A stretch of 64,000 nucleotides of DNA from Rhodalgimonas zhirmunskyi. GTDB lineage: Bacteria; Pseudomonadota; Alphaproteobacteria; Rhodobacterales; Rhodobacteraceae. The notes beneath the pieces were generated by a model that saw only the letters and a program-made list of their open reading frames with translations, had not been told where the DNA came from and ran no database searches. Both the position numbers and the translations under genes were made by a program. The stretch is taken from contig JANFFA010000001.1 of the NCBI GenBank assembly GCA_030848925.1, positions 62,001-126,000 of the forward strand, written 5' to 3'. Numbering within the stretch: the stretch's first letter is position 1; the number at the start of each line of letters is the position of its first letter. This document shows positions 18,433-28,524 of this stretch, one piece after another.

Positions 18433-19797
18433 ATGGAACCCACGCACGCCGGCATGGCATTAGACGCCGCCTTCTGGATCACCTCTATCGCCATCCTTTG
18501 CCTTCTGGTGCTTTCGGGATTTTTCTCGGGCAGTGAAACCGCGCTGACGGCGGCGTCGCGCGGCAAGTTGCGTGCACGGGCCGACAAGGGCGATCGTGGC
18601 GCGGCGCGCGCGCTTCATATCACCGAGGACAACGAGCGATTGATCGGCTCGGTCCTGTTGGGCAACAACCTTGTCAATATCCTCGCCACCTCGTTGGCGA
18701 CGGCGCTGTTTTCGCGGCTGTTCGGGGATGGCGGCGTGGCGCTGGCGACGCTGGTGATGACGCTTCTGGTGCTGATCTTTGCCGAGGTGCTGCCCAAGAC
18801 CTATGCCATCACCAATGCCGAGGCCGCGGCCAGCCGCGTGTCGGCGCCGATCCGGCTGGTCATCAAGGTGTTTTCGCCGGTGGTCAGCGCGGTGCGCTGG
18901 TTCGTGCGGGGCATGTTGCGGATGTTCGGCGTCAAGGCCGATCCCGATAGCCAGATTCTGGCCGTGCGCGAGGAAATCGCCGGCGCGCTCTACCTTGGCC
19001 ATTCCGAAGGCGTGGTCGAGAAAGAGGACCGCGACCGTATCCTTGGCGCGCTCGATCTGGGTGAGCGCGCGGTCGAAGAGATCATGCTTCACCGCTCGCG
19101 CATCGAGATGCTGGACGCCAACCTCGATCCCGAAACCATCCTCGCCCAGTGCCTTGAAAGCAACCACACCCGTCTGCCGGTGTTCGAGGGTGATCCTGAC
19201 AATATCGTCGGGGTGGTGCATGCCAAGGACCTGCTGCGCGGGATGCACAAGCTGATGTTCGGCCCTGATGCCTCGGCCAAGGGGCTGGCGGATTTCAAGC
19301 TGGGCGATGTGGTGATGGAGCCTTACTTCGTACCCGAAACCACCACGCTGGACGACCAGATGCGCCAGTTCCTGCGCCGCCGGACGCATTTCGCGCTGGT
19401 GGTGGATGAATACGGCGATCTTCAGGGGTTGATCACGTTGGAGGACATTCTTGAAGAGATCGTCGGTGAGATCACCGATGAGTTCGACCCCGATGACGAG
19501 CAGGCCCTGCGCCCGCGCCCCGATGGCTCTTACATGATCGATGGGGGCATGACGATCCGCGACCTGAACCGCGCGCTCGACTGGTCGCTGCCGGATGGGG
19601 ATGCCAATACCGTGGCCGGGCTGGTGATCCATGACGCGCAGATCATCCCGACGGTGGGGCAGGTGTTTTCGTTCCACGGCGTGCGCTTCGAGGTGACGGC
19701 CAAGAAGGACAACCGGATCACACGGCTCAAGATCACGCCGCTGAACGGGCTGCGCGCGCAGGACAAGGGCGCTCAAGGCGCCGAAACAGCGCCCTGA
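18433..19797 (+). CDS. CNNM/CorC-type hemolysin-family membrane protein (DUF21 and CBS domains)
   Basis: A 454-aa inner-membrane protein with an N-terminal DUF21 (CNNM) region of about three to four helices (including the FFSGSETALTAASRGKLR and LIFAEVLPKTYAI signatures), a cytoplasmic CBS pair (about residues 205-345, with DEYGDLQGLITLEDILEEIVGEI) and a C-terminal CorC_HlyC domain. Relatives are linked to magnesium/cobalt export or homeostasis; transport by this one is inferred. A GAGAG ribosome-binding site precedes ATG 18433; MALDAAF at 18454 is an alternative start. Confidence 0.88.
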   Translation: MEPTHAGMALDAAFWITSIAILCLLVLSGFFSGSETALTAASRGKLRARADKGDRGAARALHITEDNERLIGSVLLGNNLVNILATSLATALFSRLFGDGGVALATLVMTLLVLIFAEVLPKTYAITNAEAAASRVSAPIRLVIKVFSPVVSAVRWFVRGMLRMFGVKADPDSQILAVREEIAGALYLGHSEGVVEKEDRDRILGALDLGERAVEEIMLHRSRIEMLDANLDPETILAQCLESNHTRLPVFEGDPDNIVGVVHAKDLLRGMHKLMFGPDASAKGLADFKLGDVVMEPYFVPETTTLDDQMRQFLRRRTHFALVVDEYGDLQGLITLEDILEEIVGEITDEFDPDDEQALRPRPDGSYMIDGGMTIRDLNRALDWSLPDGDANTVAGLVIHDAQIIPTVGQVFSFHGVRFEVTAKKDNRITRLKITPLNGLRAQDKGAQGAETAP

Positions 19798-19821
19798 GCC
19801 ACCTGTCCTGACGCTTGGCGA

Positions 19822-21072
19822 TCAGTCTGCCAGCTTGACCAGCGCGTGGCGCTTCTTGCCTGCCGACAGTTTCACCGGCGATGCGAGGGCCGCAGCATCG
19901 AACATGCGGCCCGCATCGGTCAGCGGGGCGTCGTCGACCTTGGCGCCATTCTCGGCGATCAGGCGCTTGGCCTCCTTGCCGGTTTTCACCAACCCCGAGC
20001 GCACGATCAGCTGCGCCGCCGAAATCCCGTCGCCCAACTCGGCGCGGGTGAGTTCGAGGGTGGGAAGGTCATCGCCCACTCCGCCCTTTTCAAACACTTC
20101 GCGCGCGGTGGCTTCGGCGGCCTCGGCCGCGGCGCGGCCATGACAGAGCGTCGTCACCTCGTTGGCGAGGATGATCTTGGCGGCGTTGATCTCAGAGCCA
20201 CCAAGCGCGCCGAGGCGCTCGCATTCGGCGATATCCATCTCGGTATAGAGTTTCAGGAACCGGCCCACGTCGGCATCCGTCGTATTGCGCCAGAATTGCC
20301 AGAATTCGTAAGGCGACAGCATGTCGGCATTGAGCCAGATCGCGCCATCGGCGCTTTTGCCCATCTTCTTGCCGTCGCTGGTGGTCAGCAGCGGTGAGGT
20401 CAGGCCGTAAATCTCGTGATCCAGCACCCGCCGGGTCAGGTCGATCCCGTTGACGATATTGCCCCACTGATCGCTTCCGCCGAACTGCACGAGGCAGCCA
20501 TACCGCCGGTTCAGTTCGAGGAAATCATAGGCCTGCAGGATCATGTAGTTGAATTCGAGGAAGGACAGCGATTGCTCACGATCCAGCCGCGACTTCACGC
20601 TTTCGAACGACAACATGCGATTGACGCTGAAATGGCGCCCGATATCGCGCAGGAAATCGAGGTAATTAAGACTGTCGAGCCACTCGGCATTGTTCAGCAT
20701 CAAGGCCGGGGTCTCGGCGTCGTAGTCGAGGTATTTTGCGAAGACCTGCTTGATGCCGGCGATGTTGTCGTCGATCTGATCCGGGGTCAGCAGCGGGCGT
20801 TCATCGGCGCGAAAGCTGGGATCGCCCACCTTGGTTGTGCCGCCACCCATCAGGGTGATCGGCTGGTGGCCGGTCTTTTGCAGCCAGCGCAGCATCATGA
20901 TCTGGATAAGAGACCCGACATGAAGGCTTTTCGCGGTGGCGTCGAAGCCGATATAGCCGGGCACGACCCCTTTGCTCAGCGCCTCGTCAAGGCCCTGGTA
21001 ATCGGTGCAGTCGGCAACGAAGCCGCGCGCCATCATGACGTTCATGAAATCCGATTTGGGGTGGTAGGTCAT
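19822..21072 (-). CDS. tyrS: Tyrosyl-tRNA synthetase
   Basis: Charges tRNA-Tyr. The 416-aa class I synthetase has the HIGH-type motif as HVGSL, the KMSKS loop as [10 protein letters not shown], and a C-terminal S4 RNA-binding domain ([18 protein letters not shown]). It is divergent from anmK across only 60 bp, a gap with TATAAG on the minus strand that could be a -10 element. CNNM/CorC converges 24 bp away with no recognisable terminator between. Confidence 0.97.
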   Translation of the reverse strand: MTYHPKSDFMNVMMARGFVADCTDYQGLDEALSKGVVPGYIGFDATAKSLHVGSLIQIMMLRWLQKTGHQPITLMGGGTTKVGDPSFRADERPLLTPDQIDDNIAGIKQVFAKYLDYDAETPALMLNNAEWLDSLNYLDFLRDIGRHFSVNRMLSFESVKSRLDREQSLSFLEFNYMILQAYDFLELNRRYGCLVQFGGSDQWGNIVNGIDLTRRVLDHEIYGLTSPLLTTSDGKKMGKSADGAIWLNADMLSPYEFWQFWRNTTDADVGRFLKLYTEMDIAECERLGALGGSEINAAKIILANEVTTLCHGRAAAEAAEATAREVFEKGGVGDDLPTLELTRAELGDGISAAQLIVRSGLVKTGKEAKRLIAENGAKVDDAPLTDAGRMFDAAALASPVKLSAGKKRHALVKLAD

Positions 21073-21132
21073 CGTGCTTGTCCCTTATCATTCGCAGGCC
21101 TTATAGGGCGGGCAGGGATCAAGGAAAAGTCC

Positions 21133-22239
21133 ATGTTGAAAGCGGGCACGATAAAGGGGCCGATCAAGGCGCTTGGGGCGATGAGCGGCACCTCTCTCGA
21201 CGGGGTCGACGCCGCCATGATCGATACCGATGGCGAGGCGATTTACGGCTTCGGGGACAGTGCATACCGGACGTATGAGCCTGATGAACGCGCCATCCTG
21301 CGCGCGGCCTTGGGCAAATGGCCGGGGGCGGATCTGAGCGCGGCGCAAGAGGTGGTCGAGGCGGCGCATATCGAGGTGCTGCGCCAGTTCGAGCGCGCCG
21401 AGTTGATCGGTTTTCACGGCCAGACGCTGGCGCATGATCCGCGCGGGCGCGGCACCCATCAACTGGGCGATGGCGCGGTGCTGGCACAGGCGCTGGGGCG
21501 GCCGGTGGTTTGGGATTTCCGCTCGTCCGATGTGCGCCTTGGCGGTGAGGGCGCGCCGCTGGCGCCGTTCTTTCATTTCGCCTGTGCACGCTGGATCGGC
21601 GCGGGGGAACCGCTGGCCTTCCTCAACCTCGGTGGTGTTGGCAACATCACTTGGATCGACCCGCGCAAGGCCCGCCCCGAAGACGAGGACGCGCTGCTGG
21701 CCTTCGATACCGGCCCCGCCAATGCGCCGCTCAACGACCTGATGCAAGAGCGCCTTGGCCAGCCCTATGATCGCGATGGCGCGGTGGCCCGCAAGGGACA
21801 GGTCGAAACCGGCGCGCTGGAGCTGTTTCTGGACGATCCGTATTTCTTTCGGATGCCGCCCAAGTCGCTGGATCGGGATGCGTTTGCCGACATGATCGAT
21901 CTGGTGCGCGAGCTGTCCGATGCCGATGCGGCGGCCACGCTCGCGGGCATGTCGGCGGCGGCGGTGATGCGCGGGATGGAGCATTGCCCAAGCCCGCCCG
22001 CGCGGCTGCTGGTCACGGGGGGCGGGCGCAAGAACCCGGTGATGATGCAGATGCTGCGCGCCGCGCTCGATTGCCCGGTCATACCGGTCGAGGACGTGGG
22101 GCTTGATGGCGACATGCTGGAAGCACAGGCCTTTGCCTTCCTCGCCGTGCGGGTGGCGCGGGGCCTGCCCACGTCCTGCCCCGCCACCACCGGCGTGCGC
22201 GCCGCCGTGGGCGGGGGCGAGATCAGCTATCCGGAGTAA
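21133..22239 (+). CDS. anmK: Anhydro-N-acetylmuramic acid kinase
   Basis: Phosphorylates and opens anhydroMurNAc released by lytic transglycosylases, feeding recycled wall sugar back into metabolism. The 368-aa protein has the phosphate-binding [14 protein letters not shown] motif at its N-terminus and the family blocks [20 protein letters not shown] and [13 protein letters not shown]. The start was placed at ATG 21133 (MLKAG) behind AAGGA; the open frame runs far upstream antisense to tyrS, and that extension is not real. Confidence 0.95.
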   Translation: MLKAGTIKGPIKALGAMSGTSLDGVDAAMIDTDGEAIYGFGDSAYRTYEPDERAILRAALGKWPGADLSAAQEVVEAAHIEVLRQFERAELIGFHGQTLAHDPRGRGTHQLGDGAVLAQALGRPVVWDFRSSDVRLGGEGAPLAPFFHFACARWIGAGEPLAFLNLGGVGNITWIDPRKARPEDEDALLAFDTGPANAPLNDLMQERLGQPYDRDGAVARKGQVETGALELFLDDPYFFRMPPKSLDRDAFADMIDLVRELSDADAAATLAGMSAAAVMRGMEHCPSPPARLLVTGGGRKNPVMMQMLRAALDCPVIPVEDVGLDGDMLEAQAFAFLAVRVARGLPTSCPATTGVRAAVGGGEISYPE

Positions 22240-22270
22240 ACCCGCCGCCGATCGAGGGCCACGCAAGCCC

Positions 22271-22293
22271 CTTTCATTTTTCTATAAATACTC
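22271..22293 (+). repeat. Dispersed 3'-end element, copy 2
   Basis: Same 23-nt element as at 59604, identical over 30 nt if the flanking AGCC and AA are included. It lies between the convergent anmK and radical SAM genes. A weak GGGC/GCCC stem (22256-22270) stands just before its T-run, so it may act as the anmK terminator. Confidence 0.75.
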
Positions 22294-22365
22294 AAATTAC
22301 CAATGGGTTGCCGTGAAATTCTCAGGTGAAACTGAGGGCGATCCGGCATAGTCAGGCCGAGATAA

Positions 22366-23316
22366 TTAGGCCGAGCAGGACGCCCCACCCAAAACGCAGA
22401 ATTTCGCGCAATGCGGATGGTTGAGACGCACGGGGCGTTCGGCCTCTTCCAAGGTGTGGCCCATCTCGAATTCTTCGTCATAGGCCAGCAGCGTGCAGGC
22501 CAGCACCACGGGGCGCGCGGCGCCCTTGCGCTTGACCACCATGCGCGAGGAGGAACACATCACATCCTCGGGCGATTTGTTCAGGATGCCCCAGCAGGCG
22601 GTGGTGATTTCCGGCACTTCCACGTTCATATCCATTTCAGGGAAAAGAACCGTTATTCCGGGGTCTTGCGCGTCGATCTTCAGGTCGTTCTCGGCGTAGA
22701 GCCGGGCGAATCCGGCGCGGGTATCGCCCTCACCTTCGCCAAAGGCGATGCGCCCGGCGACCGCCGTTCTGATACTGGCGTCGCGCAGCCAGCGCATGCC
22801 GTCGAGGGTGATCGCGAAGCTGCCTTTGCCGCGCTCAAGATCGTGCACCTCGGGCGAGAAATGGTCGATCGACACCCGTAGTGTCAGCTTGCCGGGATAG
22901 GCCGCGTTGAGCCGCTCAAGCCCGGCCTTGATCCGGGGGCGCTGCATCGGGCGCATCGCGTTGCTGAGCACCAGAACCTCGTAGCCCCGCGCCAGCGCAG
23001 CTTCGATGATGTCGAGCGTGGCGGGGTTCATGAACGGCTCGCCCCCGGTCAGGCCGATCTCGCGGATGGGCCAGTTTCGCTCGCCGATCTGGTCGAGATA
23101 GTCTTCGGCCTCGGGAGCGGTGAGATAGACCAGCGCATCGTTGTCGGGCGAACTTTCGATGTAGCAATTGGCGCAGGTGATGTTGCACAGCGTGCCGGTG
23201 TTGAACCACAACGTTTCCGGGTGGCTCAGCGCCACTTCGGCGCGCTCCTGCCCGTCGGCCGTTTTCAGCGGATCCTGAAACTTGCCCGCGTTCGCATTAA
23301 AATGCTGATCTTTCAT
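22366..23316 (-). CDS. Radical SAM protein with C-terminal Cys cluster, function unknown
   Basis: A 316-aa radical S-adenosylmethionine enzyme. The [4Fe-4S] motif CNITCANC (CxxxCxxC) is near residue 44, followed by GLTGGEPFMNP, the SAM-contact motif. The last 90 residues carry further cysteines (ACWGIL, MCSSS, ACTLL, HCAKFCVLGGASCSA), suggesting an auxiliary Fe-S cluster as in SPASM-type proteins. There is no peptide precursor or obvious partner next to it; it converges on anmK and diverges from zwf. I do not assign a substrate. Confidence 0.8.
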   Translation of the reverse strand: MKDQHFNANAGKFQDPLKTADGQERAEVALSHPETLWFNTGTLCNITCANCYIESSPDNDALVYLTAPEAEDYLDQIGERNWPIREIGLTGGEPFMNPATLDIIEAALARGYEVLVLSNAMRPMQRPRIKAGLERLNAAYPGKLTLRVSIDHFSPEVHDLERGKGSFAITLDGMRWLRDASIRTAVAGRIAFGEGEGDTRAGFARLYAENDLKIDAQDPGITVLFPEMDMNVEVPEITTACWGILNKSPEDVMCSSSRMVVKRKGAARPVVLACTLLAYDEEFEMGHTLEEAERPVRLNHPHCAKFCVLGGASCSA

Positions 23317-23465
23317 GCAAATGCTGCCTTTCCTGCTTGTGGAAGTGCTAGCGCGCGCGGCTCAGTGAGGGAAGCAGCAACCGCCGGTCTGACACCATTG
23401 TGAACGCGGGCCAAGCTGCTAGGATGCGCCCAACACGGGCCAGCTGCGGCCCTGGAAAGGTGCTC

Positions 23466-24941
23466 ATGGCCTCACGCGTTATCCCTGTTGATCCCTTTGT
23501 CCTCGTCATTTTCGGGGGGACCGGCGATCTTGCCCGCCGCAAGATCCTGCCGGCGCTTTTCCGGCGATTCTGCGATGGGCAGATGGAAGATAACTCGGCG
23601 ATTATCGGCGCGGCGCGCTCGGACCTCGATACCGCGGCCTATCGCCAGATGGTGCGCGAGGCGATTGTCGAATTCGGACAGGAGGGGGGCAGTTGCGAAG
23701 CGGGCACGATGGAGGCGTTTCTTGAAACCGTGCACTACGTCAGCATTGATGCGCGCGGCGAAACGGGCTGGTCGGAACTGGCCGGCTTGTTGGACAAGCT
23801 GCCCGGAGAGGAGCGAGTGCGCGCCTTCTATTTCTCGGTCGGGCCATCGCTGTTTGGCGACCTGGCCGAGCGTCTGCACTGCCATGGGATGGCCGGAAGC
23901 GAGGCGCGGATCGTGGTTGAAAAACCCTTCGGTCACGACCTTGGAACCGCCAAGGCGCTGAACAAAACGCTGGCACAGCATTTCGACGAAAGCCAGATTT
24001 ACCGGATTGATCACTACCTCGGCAAAGAGACAGTGCAGAACCTGATGGCGATCCGGTTCGCCAACATGCTGTTCGAGCCGCTTTGGAACGCACAATACAT
24101 CGACCACATTCAGATCACGGTGGCCGAAACCGTCGGCGTCGCCGGGCGCGAGGATTATTACGATCACGCCGGTGCGATGCGCGACATGGTGCAGAACCAC
24201 ATCATGCAGCTGTTGTGCCTGATCGCGATGGAGCCGCCCGCGAAATTCGAACCCGACGCCGTGCGTGACGAAAAACTGAAAGTTATCAGGGCATTGGAAG
24301 ACGTTCCGGCCAAGGATATCGTGCGCGGGCAATACCTTGAAAGCGATGACGGCTCGAAGCCCGGGTTTCGCGAGCATGTGCAGAACCCGGAGTCGACCAC
24401 CGAAAGTTTCATTGCGCTGAAGCTGCATATCTCGAACTGGCGATGGGCGGGGACGCCGTTTTACCTGCGCACCGGGAAGCGGCTCAAGTCGCGCACCTCG
24501 GAAATCGCGGTGGTGTTCAAGGATGCGCCGCATTCGATTTTTGGCGCCGAAGCGGGGCGGCATTGCAATATCCTGACCATCGTGTTGCAGCCCAACGAAG
24601 GGATCGAACTGGGCGTGACGATCAAGGAACCGGGTCCGGGGGGAATGCGGCTGGTCGATGTGCCGCTCGACATGACCTTTTCCGAGGCGCTGGGGCCGGA
24701 GGCCGAGTTTGTGCCCGATGCCTATGAGCGGCTGATCATGGACGTAATCCGGGGCAACCAGACGCTGTTCATGCGCGGCGACGAGGTTGAGGCGGCATGG
24801 GCCTGGACCGATCCGATCATCGCGGAGTGGGGCGCGCGTGAAGACACGCCGGTGGCTTACGATTCGGGCAGTTCCGGTCCGGTCGAGGCCTTGGCCCTGA
24901 TGCACCGTGACGGACGCCGCTGGCGGGAGATACGCAAATGA
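23466..24941 (+). CDS. zwf: Glucose-6-phosphate 1-dehydrogenase
   Basis: Oxidises glucose-6-phosphate to 6-phosphogluconolactone with NAD(P)+, the entry to both the pentose phosphate and Entner-Doudoroff routes. The 491-aa protein has the Rossmann motif IFGGTGDLARRK near residue 14 and the active-site RIDHYLGKE. The start was set at ATG 23466. A possible promoter (TTGTGA 23398, 16-nt spacer, TAGGAT 23420) lies just upstream. It overlaps pgl by 4 nt, heading a coupled zwf-pgl-pgi operon. Confidence 0.97.
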   Translation: MASRVIPVDPFVLVIFGGTGDLARRKILPALFRRFCDGQMEDNSAIIGAARSDLDTAAYRQMVREAIVEFGQEGGSCEAGTMEAFLETVHYVSIDARGETGWSELAGLLDKLPGEERVRAFYFSVGPSLFGDLAERLHCHGMAGSEARIVVEKPFGHDLGTAKALNKTLAQHFDESQIYRIDHYLGKETVQNLMAIRFANMLFEPLWNAQYIDHIQITVAETVGVAGREDYYDHAGAMRDMVQNHIMQLLCLIAMEPPAKFEPDAVRDEKLKVIRALEDVPAKDIVRGQYLESDDGSKPGFREHVQNPESTTESFIALKLHISNWRWAGTPFYLRTGKRLKSRTSEIAVVFKDAPHSIFGAEAGRHCNILTIVLQPNEGIELGVTIKEPGPGGMRLVDVPLDMTFSEALGPEAEFVPDAYERLIMDVIRGNQTLFMRGDEVEAAWAWTDPIIAEWGAREDTPVAYDSGSSGPVEALALMHRDGRRWREIRK

Positions 24942-25609
24942 AGCTGATTGAATATTCGGACGAGGAAATGCTGGCGATCGACCTTGCCAACACCCTCGCA
25001 GGGGAATTGAAAAACGTGTTGTTGCAGGGGGGGCGGGCGAGTTTCGTTGTCCCCGGTGGCGGCACGCCCGGGCCGGTGTTCGACAATCTATGCGAGGCGC
25101 GGATCGCGTGGGATCGGGTTGATGTGTTCCTGTCGGATGAGCGCTGGCTGCCCGAGGTGCACGTGCGCTCGAACGCGCGGCTGGTGAAGGAACGCTTGCT
25201 GACGGGGCGCGCGGGCGAGGCGCGGTTTCACCCGCTTTATGCCAAGGCCGACACGCCGGAAGAGATGATCCCGACGCTGGAGGCGGGGATCGCGCCGTGC
25301 CTTCCGATCAACGTGCTGCTTTTGGGCATGGGCGAGGATATGCACACGGCCTCGCTTTTTCCGGGGGGCGATAATCTTGAGGTGGCGCTCAGCGCGGAGG
25401 CGCCGGTGCTTGTGCCGATGCGCAGCGAGGCGGCGCCAGAGCCGCGGGTGACGCTGTCGGCGCGGGTGCTCAAGCGGGCAATGGCGAAACATCTGGTGAT
25501 CATCGGCGACAAGAAGCGCAACGCGCTTGAACGCGCGGTGGGGCGCGACCCGATGGAGGCGCCGATCGCGGCGTTTCTTGATGATATGACGGTACATTGG
25601 GCAGAATGA
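24938..25609 (+). CDS. pgl: 6-phosphogluconolactonase
   Basis: Hydrolyses the lactone made by Zwf. The 223-aa protein belongs to the DevB/NagB-like family, with [24 protein letters not shown] and [17 protein letters not shown] visible. ATGA overlap with zwf and another with pgi show translational coupling. Length is typical. Confidence 0.95.
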   Translation: MKLIEYSDEEMLAIDLANTLAGELKNVLLQGGRASFVVPGGGTPGPVFDNLCEARIAWDRVDVFLSDERWLPEVHVRSNARLVKERLLTGRAGEARFHPLYAKADTPEEMIPTLEAGIAPCLPINVLLLGMGEDMHTASLFPGGDNLEVALSAEAPVLVPMRSEAAPEPRVTLSARVLKRAMAKHLVIIGDKKRNALERAVGRDPMEAPIAAFLDDMTVHWAE

Positions 25610-27219
25610 GCATGACGGACGCATGGAACGAATTGGCCGAGAAGGCCGAGGCGGCCAAGAGCCGCCGGATCGAGGACCTGTTTGCCGACCCGGAGCGCGC
25701 AGCGCGGTTTTCCGCCAGCGCGCTGGGGCTTCATTTCGACTATTCCAAAACCGCGCTGGATGAGGACGCGATGGCGGCGCTGATCGAACTGGCCGAAGCC
25801 GCCGACCTTGCGGGCGCGCGCAAGGCGATGTTCTCGGGCGAGAAGATCAACACGACCGAGGATCGCGCGGTGTTGCACACGGCGCTGCGCAATCTTGATG
25901 GCGGGCCGATCCTTGTCGATGGCAAGGATGTGATGCCCGAGGTGCGCGAAACCCACGACCGCATGGCGCAGTTTGCCGAGGATGTGCGCGCGGGGCGGAT
26001 CAAGGGGCAGGGCGGCGCGATCACCGATGTCGTCAACATCGGCATTGGTGGTTCGGACCTTGGGCCGGTGATGGCGGTGCAGGCGCTGGCGCCCTATCAC
26101 GATGGGCCGCGTTGCCATTTCATTTCCAACGTCGACGGCGCGGATGCGACCGATACGCTCAAGGGCCTTGATCCGGCGCGCACGCTGGTGATCGTCGCCT
26201 CGAAGACATTTACCACCATCGAGACGATGACCAATGCCCAGACCGTGCGCCGCTGGATGGCCCAAGCGGTGGCGGAGCCTGCGGCGCAATTCGCCGCGCT
26301 GTCCACCGCCGAGGATCTGACCGCCGCGTTCGGGATTGCACCCGAGCGGGTCTTTGGGTTCGAGGATTGGGTGGGGGGGCGCTATTCCGTCTGGGGGCCG
26401 ATCGGGCTGAGCCTGATGATCGCGATCGGGGCGGAAAGGTTCGATGACTTCCTTGCCGGGGGCGCGGAGATGGACGCGCATTTTCGGGAGGCGCCGCTGG
26501 CCGCGAACCTGCCGGTTTTGCTGGCGCTGACGGGCATCTGGCACAATCAGGGGCTGGGCTATGCGACACGCGCGGTGCTGCCTTATGAGCAGCGCCTGCT
26601 GCGCTTGCCCGCCTATCTGCAACAGCTTGAAATGGAGAGCAACGGCAAGCGCGTGACCAAGGGCGGTGAGGTTCTGGAGCGTGCGTCGGGGCCGATTGTC
26701 TGGGGTGAGCCGGGCACCAACGGGCAGCACGCGTTTTACCAGCTTTTGCATCAGGGCACGCAGATTGTGCCCTGTGAATTCATGGTCGGGATCGAGGGGC
26801 ATGAGCCCGAGTTGCGCGATCACCATATCCTGTTGCAGGCCAATTGCCTTGCCCAGTCCGAGGCGATGATGCGCGGGCGCGGGATCGAAGCGGCGCGCGC
26901 GATTGCCGCCGATCTGGGCTTTTCCGGCGCGGAACTGGAACGGCAGGCGGCGCAGCGGGTGTTCGAGGGCAATCGCCCCTCGGTGACGCTGATTTATCCA
27001 CGGCTGAGCCCGCGTGTGCTGGGCCAGATCGTGGCGCTTTACGAGCATCGGGTGTTTGTCGAAGGGGTGATCCTCGGGATCAATTCCTTCGATCAGTGGG
27101 GTGTGGAACTGGGCAAGGAACTGGCCAAAGCGCTGGAGCCGGTGTTGCGCGGGGACAGCGATGGCGCGGGCAAGGATGGCTCGACTCTGGCCTTGGCGAA
27201 GGTTTTGCGCGGCAGCTAG
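25606..27219 (+). CDS. pgi: Glucose-6-phosphate isomerase
   Basis: Interconverts glucose-6-phosphate and fructose-6-phosphate; in organisms using the Entner-Doudoroff pathway it also recycles triose-derived hexose back to Zwf. The 537-aa protein shows the PGI signatures [15 protein letters not shown] and [24 protein letters not shown] 25606 overlaps the pgl stop by 4 nt; a second ATG at 25612 is possible. Its stop codon abuts the stop of convergent xthA with no base between. Confidence 0.96.
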   Translation: MSMTDAWNELAEKAEAAKSRRIEDLFADPERAARFSASALGLHFDYSKTALDEDAMAALIELAEAADLAGARKAMFSGEKINTTEDRAVLHTALRNLDGGPILVDGKDVMPEVRETHDRMAQFAEDVRAGRIKGQGGAITDVVNIGIGGSDLGPVMAVQALAPYHDGPRCHFISNVDGADATDTLKGLDPARTLVIVASKTFTTIETMTNAQTVRRWMAQAVAEPAAQFAALSTAEDLTAAFGIAPERVFGFEDWVGGRYSVWGPIGLSLMIAIGAERFDDFLAGGAEMDAHFREAPLAANLPVLLALTGIWHNQGLGYATRAVLPYEQRLLRLPAYLQQLEMESNGKRVTKGGEVLERASGPIVWGEPGTNGQHAFYQLLHQGTQIVPCEFMVGIEGHEPELRDHHILLQANCLAQSEAMMRGRGIEAARAIAADLGFSGAELERQAAQRVFEGNRPSVTLIYPRLSPRVLGQIVALYEHRVFVEGVILGINSFDQWGVELGKELAKALEPVLRGDSDGAGKDGSTLALAKVLRGS

Positions 27220-27999
27220 TTACGCCGCGAGGTCGATCCAGACCGGCACGTGATCCGAGGGCTTTTCGCCGCCGCGCACCTGCTTGTCGATGGTGCAGCC
27301 GCGCAAGAGATCGGCGCATTGCGGGCTGAGCAGCAGGTGGTCGATGCGGATGCCGTCGTTGCGGTTCCATGCTCCGGCCTGATAATCCCAGAAGGAATAT
27401 TGCTCGGGCGCTTGATTGACGGCGCGGAATGCCTCGGTATAGCCCAAGTTCAGCAGGCGGCGGAAGGCGGCGCGGCTTTCGGGGCGGGCGAGGGCATCTT
27501 CTTGCCAGGCTTCGGGGCGGGCGGCGTCTTCGTCTTGGGGGATGACGTTGTAATCGCCCGCCATGACCACCGGCTCTTCACCTTGCAAAAGCTCCTGCGC
27601 GCGGGCGTGCATCCGCTCCATCCAGGCGAGTTTGTAGTCGTATTTCGGCCCCGGCGCGGGGTTGCCATTTGGCAGGTAGAGGCCACAGAGGCGCACGGCG
27701 GTGTCGCCCACGACGGTGGCCTCGATCCAGCGGGCCTGCTCATCGCTGTCATCGCCGGGCAGCCCGCGCGTCACGTCTTCGAGCGGCAGCTTGGACAGGA
27801 TCGCCACGCCGTTGAAGCTTTTTTGTCCATGAGTTTCAACGATATAGCCCATGTCTTCGAAATGCTCGCGCGGGAAGTTCTCGTCGACCGACTTGATTTC
27901 CTGCAACAGGGCGACATCCGGCGCGGCGTCTTGCAGCCAGTCGGAAAGCGCATTGATGCGCGCCTTGATGCCATTGATGTTGAAGGTGGCGATTTTCAT
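27220..27999 (-). CDS. xthA: Exodeoxyribonuclease III (AP endonuclease)
   Basis: Base-excision repair nuclease that cuts at abasic sites and trims 3' ends. The 259-aa exonuclease-endonuclease-phosphatase family protein begins MKIATFNINGIKAR, with the metal-binding Glu in LLQEIK, MAGDYNVIP, and the terminal GIRIDHLLLSP and SDHVPVWIDL motifs. The gene has no room for its own terminator beyond pgi. Confidence 0.95.
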   Translation of the reverse strand: MKIATFNINGIKARINALSDWLQDAAPDVALLQEIKSVDENFPREHFEDMGYIVETHGQKSFNGVAILSKLPLEDVTRGLPGDDSDEQARWIEATVVGDTAVRLCGLYLPNGNPAPGPKYDYKLAWMERMHARAQELLQGEEPVVMAGDYNVIPQDEDAARPEAWQEDALARPESRAAFRRLLNLGYTEAFRAVNQAPEQYSFWDYQAGAWNRNDGIRIDHLLLSPQCADLLRGCTIDKQVRGGEKPSDHVPVWIDLAA

Positions 28000-28088
28000 G
28001 GCGCGCTCCTGTTGCCCGCTTGGCGTGGTGTTGCGGGCAAACTAGCAGGCCGGTCGGCAGGGCAACAGCCCGAAATCCACCGTTCGGA

Positions 28089-28412
28089 CTACATCGAGAA
28101 GGAGGTGCCACAACCGCAGGAACTGCTGGCATTCGGGTTATCGATCACGAAGCGCGCGCCGATCAACTCGTCACTGAAATCGATCGTTGCGCCCGACAGG
28201 AACGGCAGAGAAACCTGATCGACGATCACCTGCTGGCCCTGACCTTCAAGCACAAGGTCATCTTCGCCGGGTTGATCGAGACGGATGTCGTATTGAAAGC
28301 CCGAACACCCGCCGCCCTCAACCGCGACGCGCAGGGCCTGTCCCTGATCACTGGCACCGATTTCGGCCAGCCGGGTAAAGGCGCGGTCTGTGACTTTGGG
28401 CGGGATCTGCAT
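28089..28412 (-). CDS. erpA: Iron-sulfur cluster carrier of the IscA/ErpA family
   Basis: A 107-aa A-type carrier that hands Fe-S clusters to target proteins. The three conserved cysteines are in GGCSGFQY and the C-terminal SSCGCGTSFSM. ATG 28412 (MQIPPK) is preferred over 28424. No isc or suf gene adjoins it; the position beside dgt and xthA is known in related genomes. ErpA versus IscA or SufA cannot be settled by sequence reading. Confidence 0.88.
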   Translation of the reverse strand: MQIPPKVTDRAFTRLAEIGASDQGQALRVAVEGGGCSGFQYDIRLDQPGEDDLVLEGQGQQVIVDQVSLPFLSGATIDFSDELIGARFVIDNPNASSSCGCGTSFSM

Positions 28413-28524
28413 CGGGGGCCTCACGCTTGGATGTGTTGCAAATGCTTACGGCAAAACGGTTTTCCATTTCGCTTGGAATGCAATATATGTGCCCCTGACC
28501 GGCACGGCAAGAACAGGCAGACAC

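Noticed and set aside
20416-21132. Long N-terminal extension of anmK
   Set aside because: It runs antisense through tyrS; the kinase's phosphate motif begins right after ATG 21133, which has its own ribosome-binding site.
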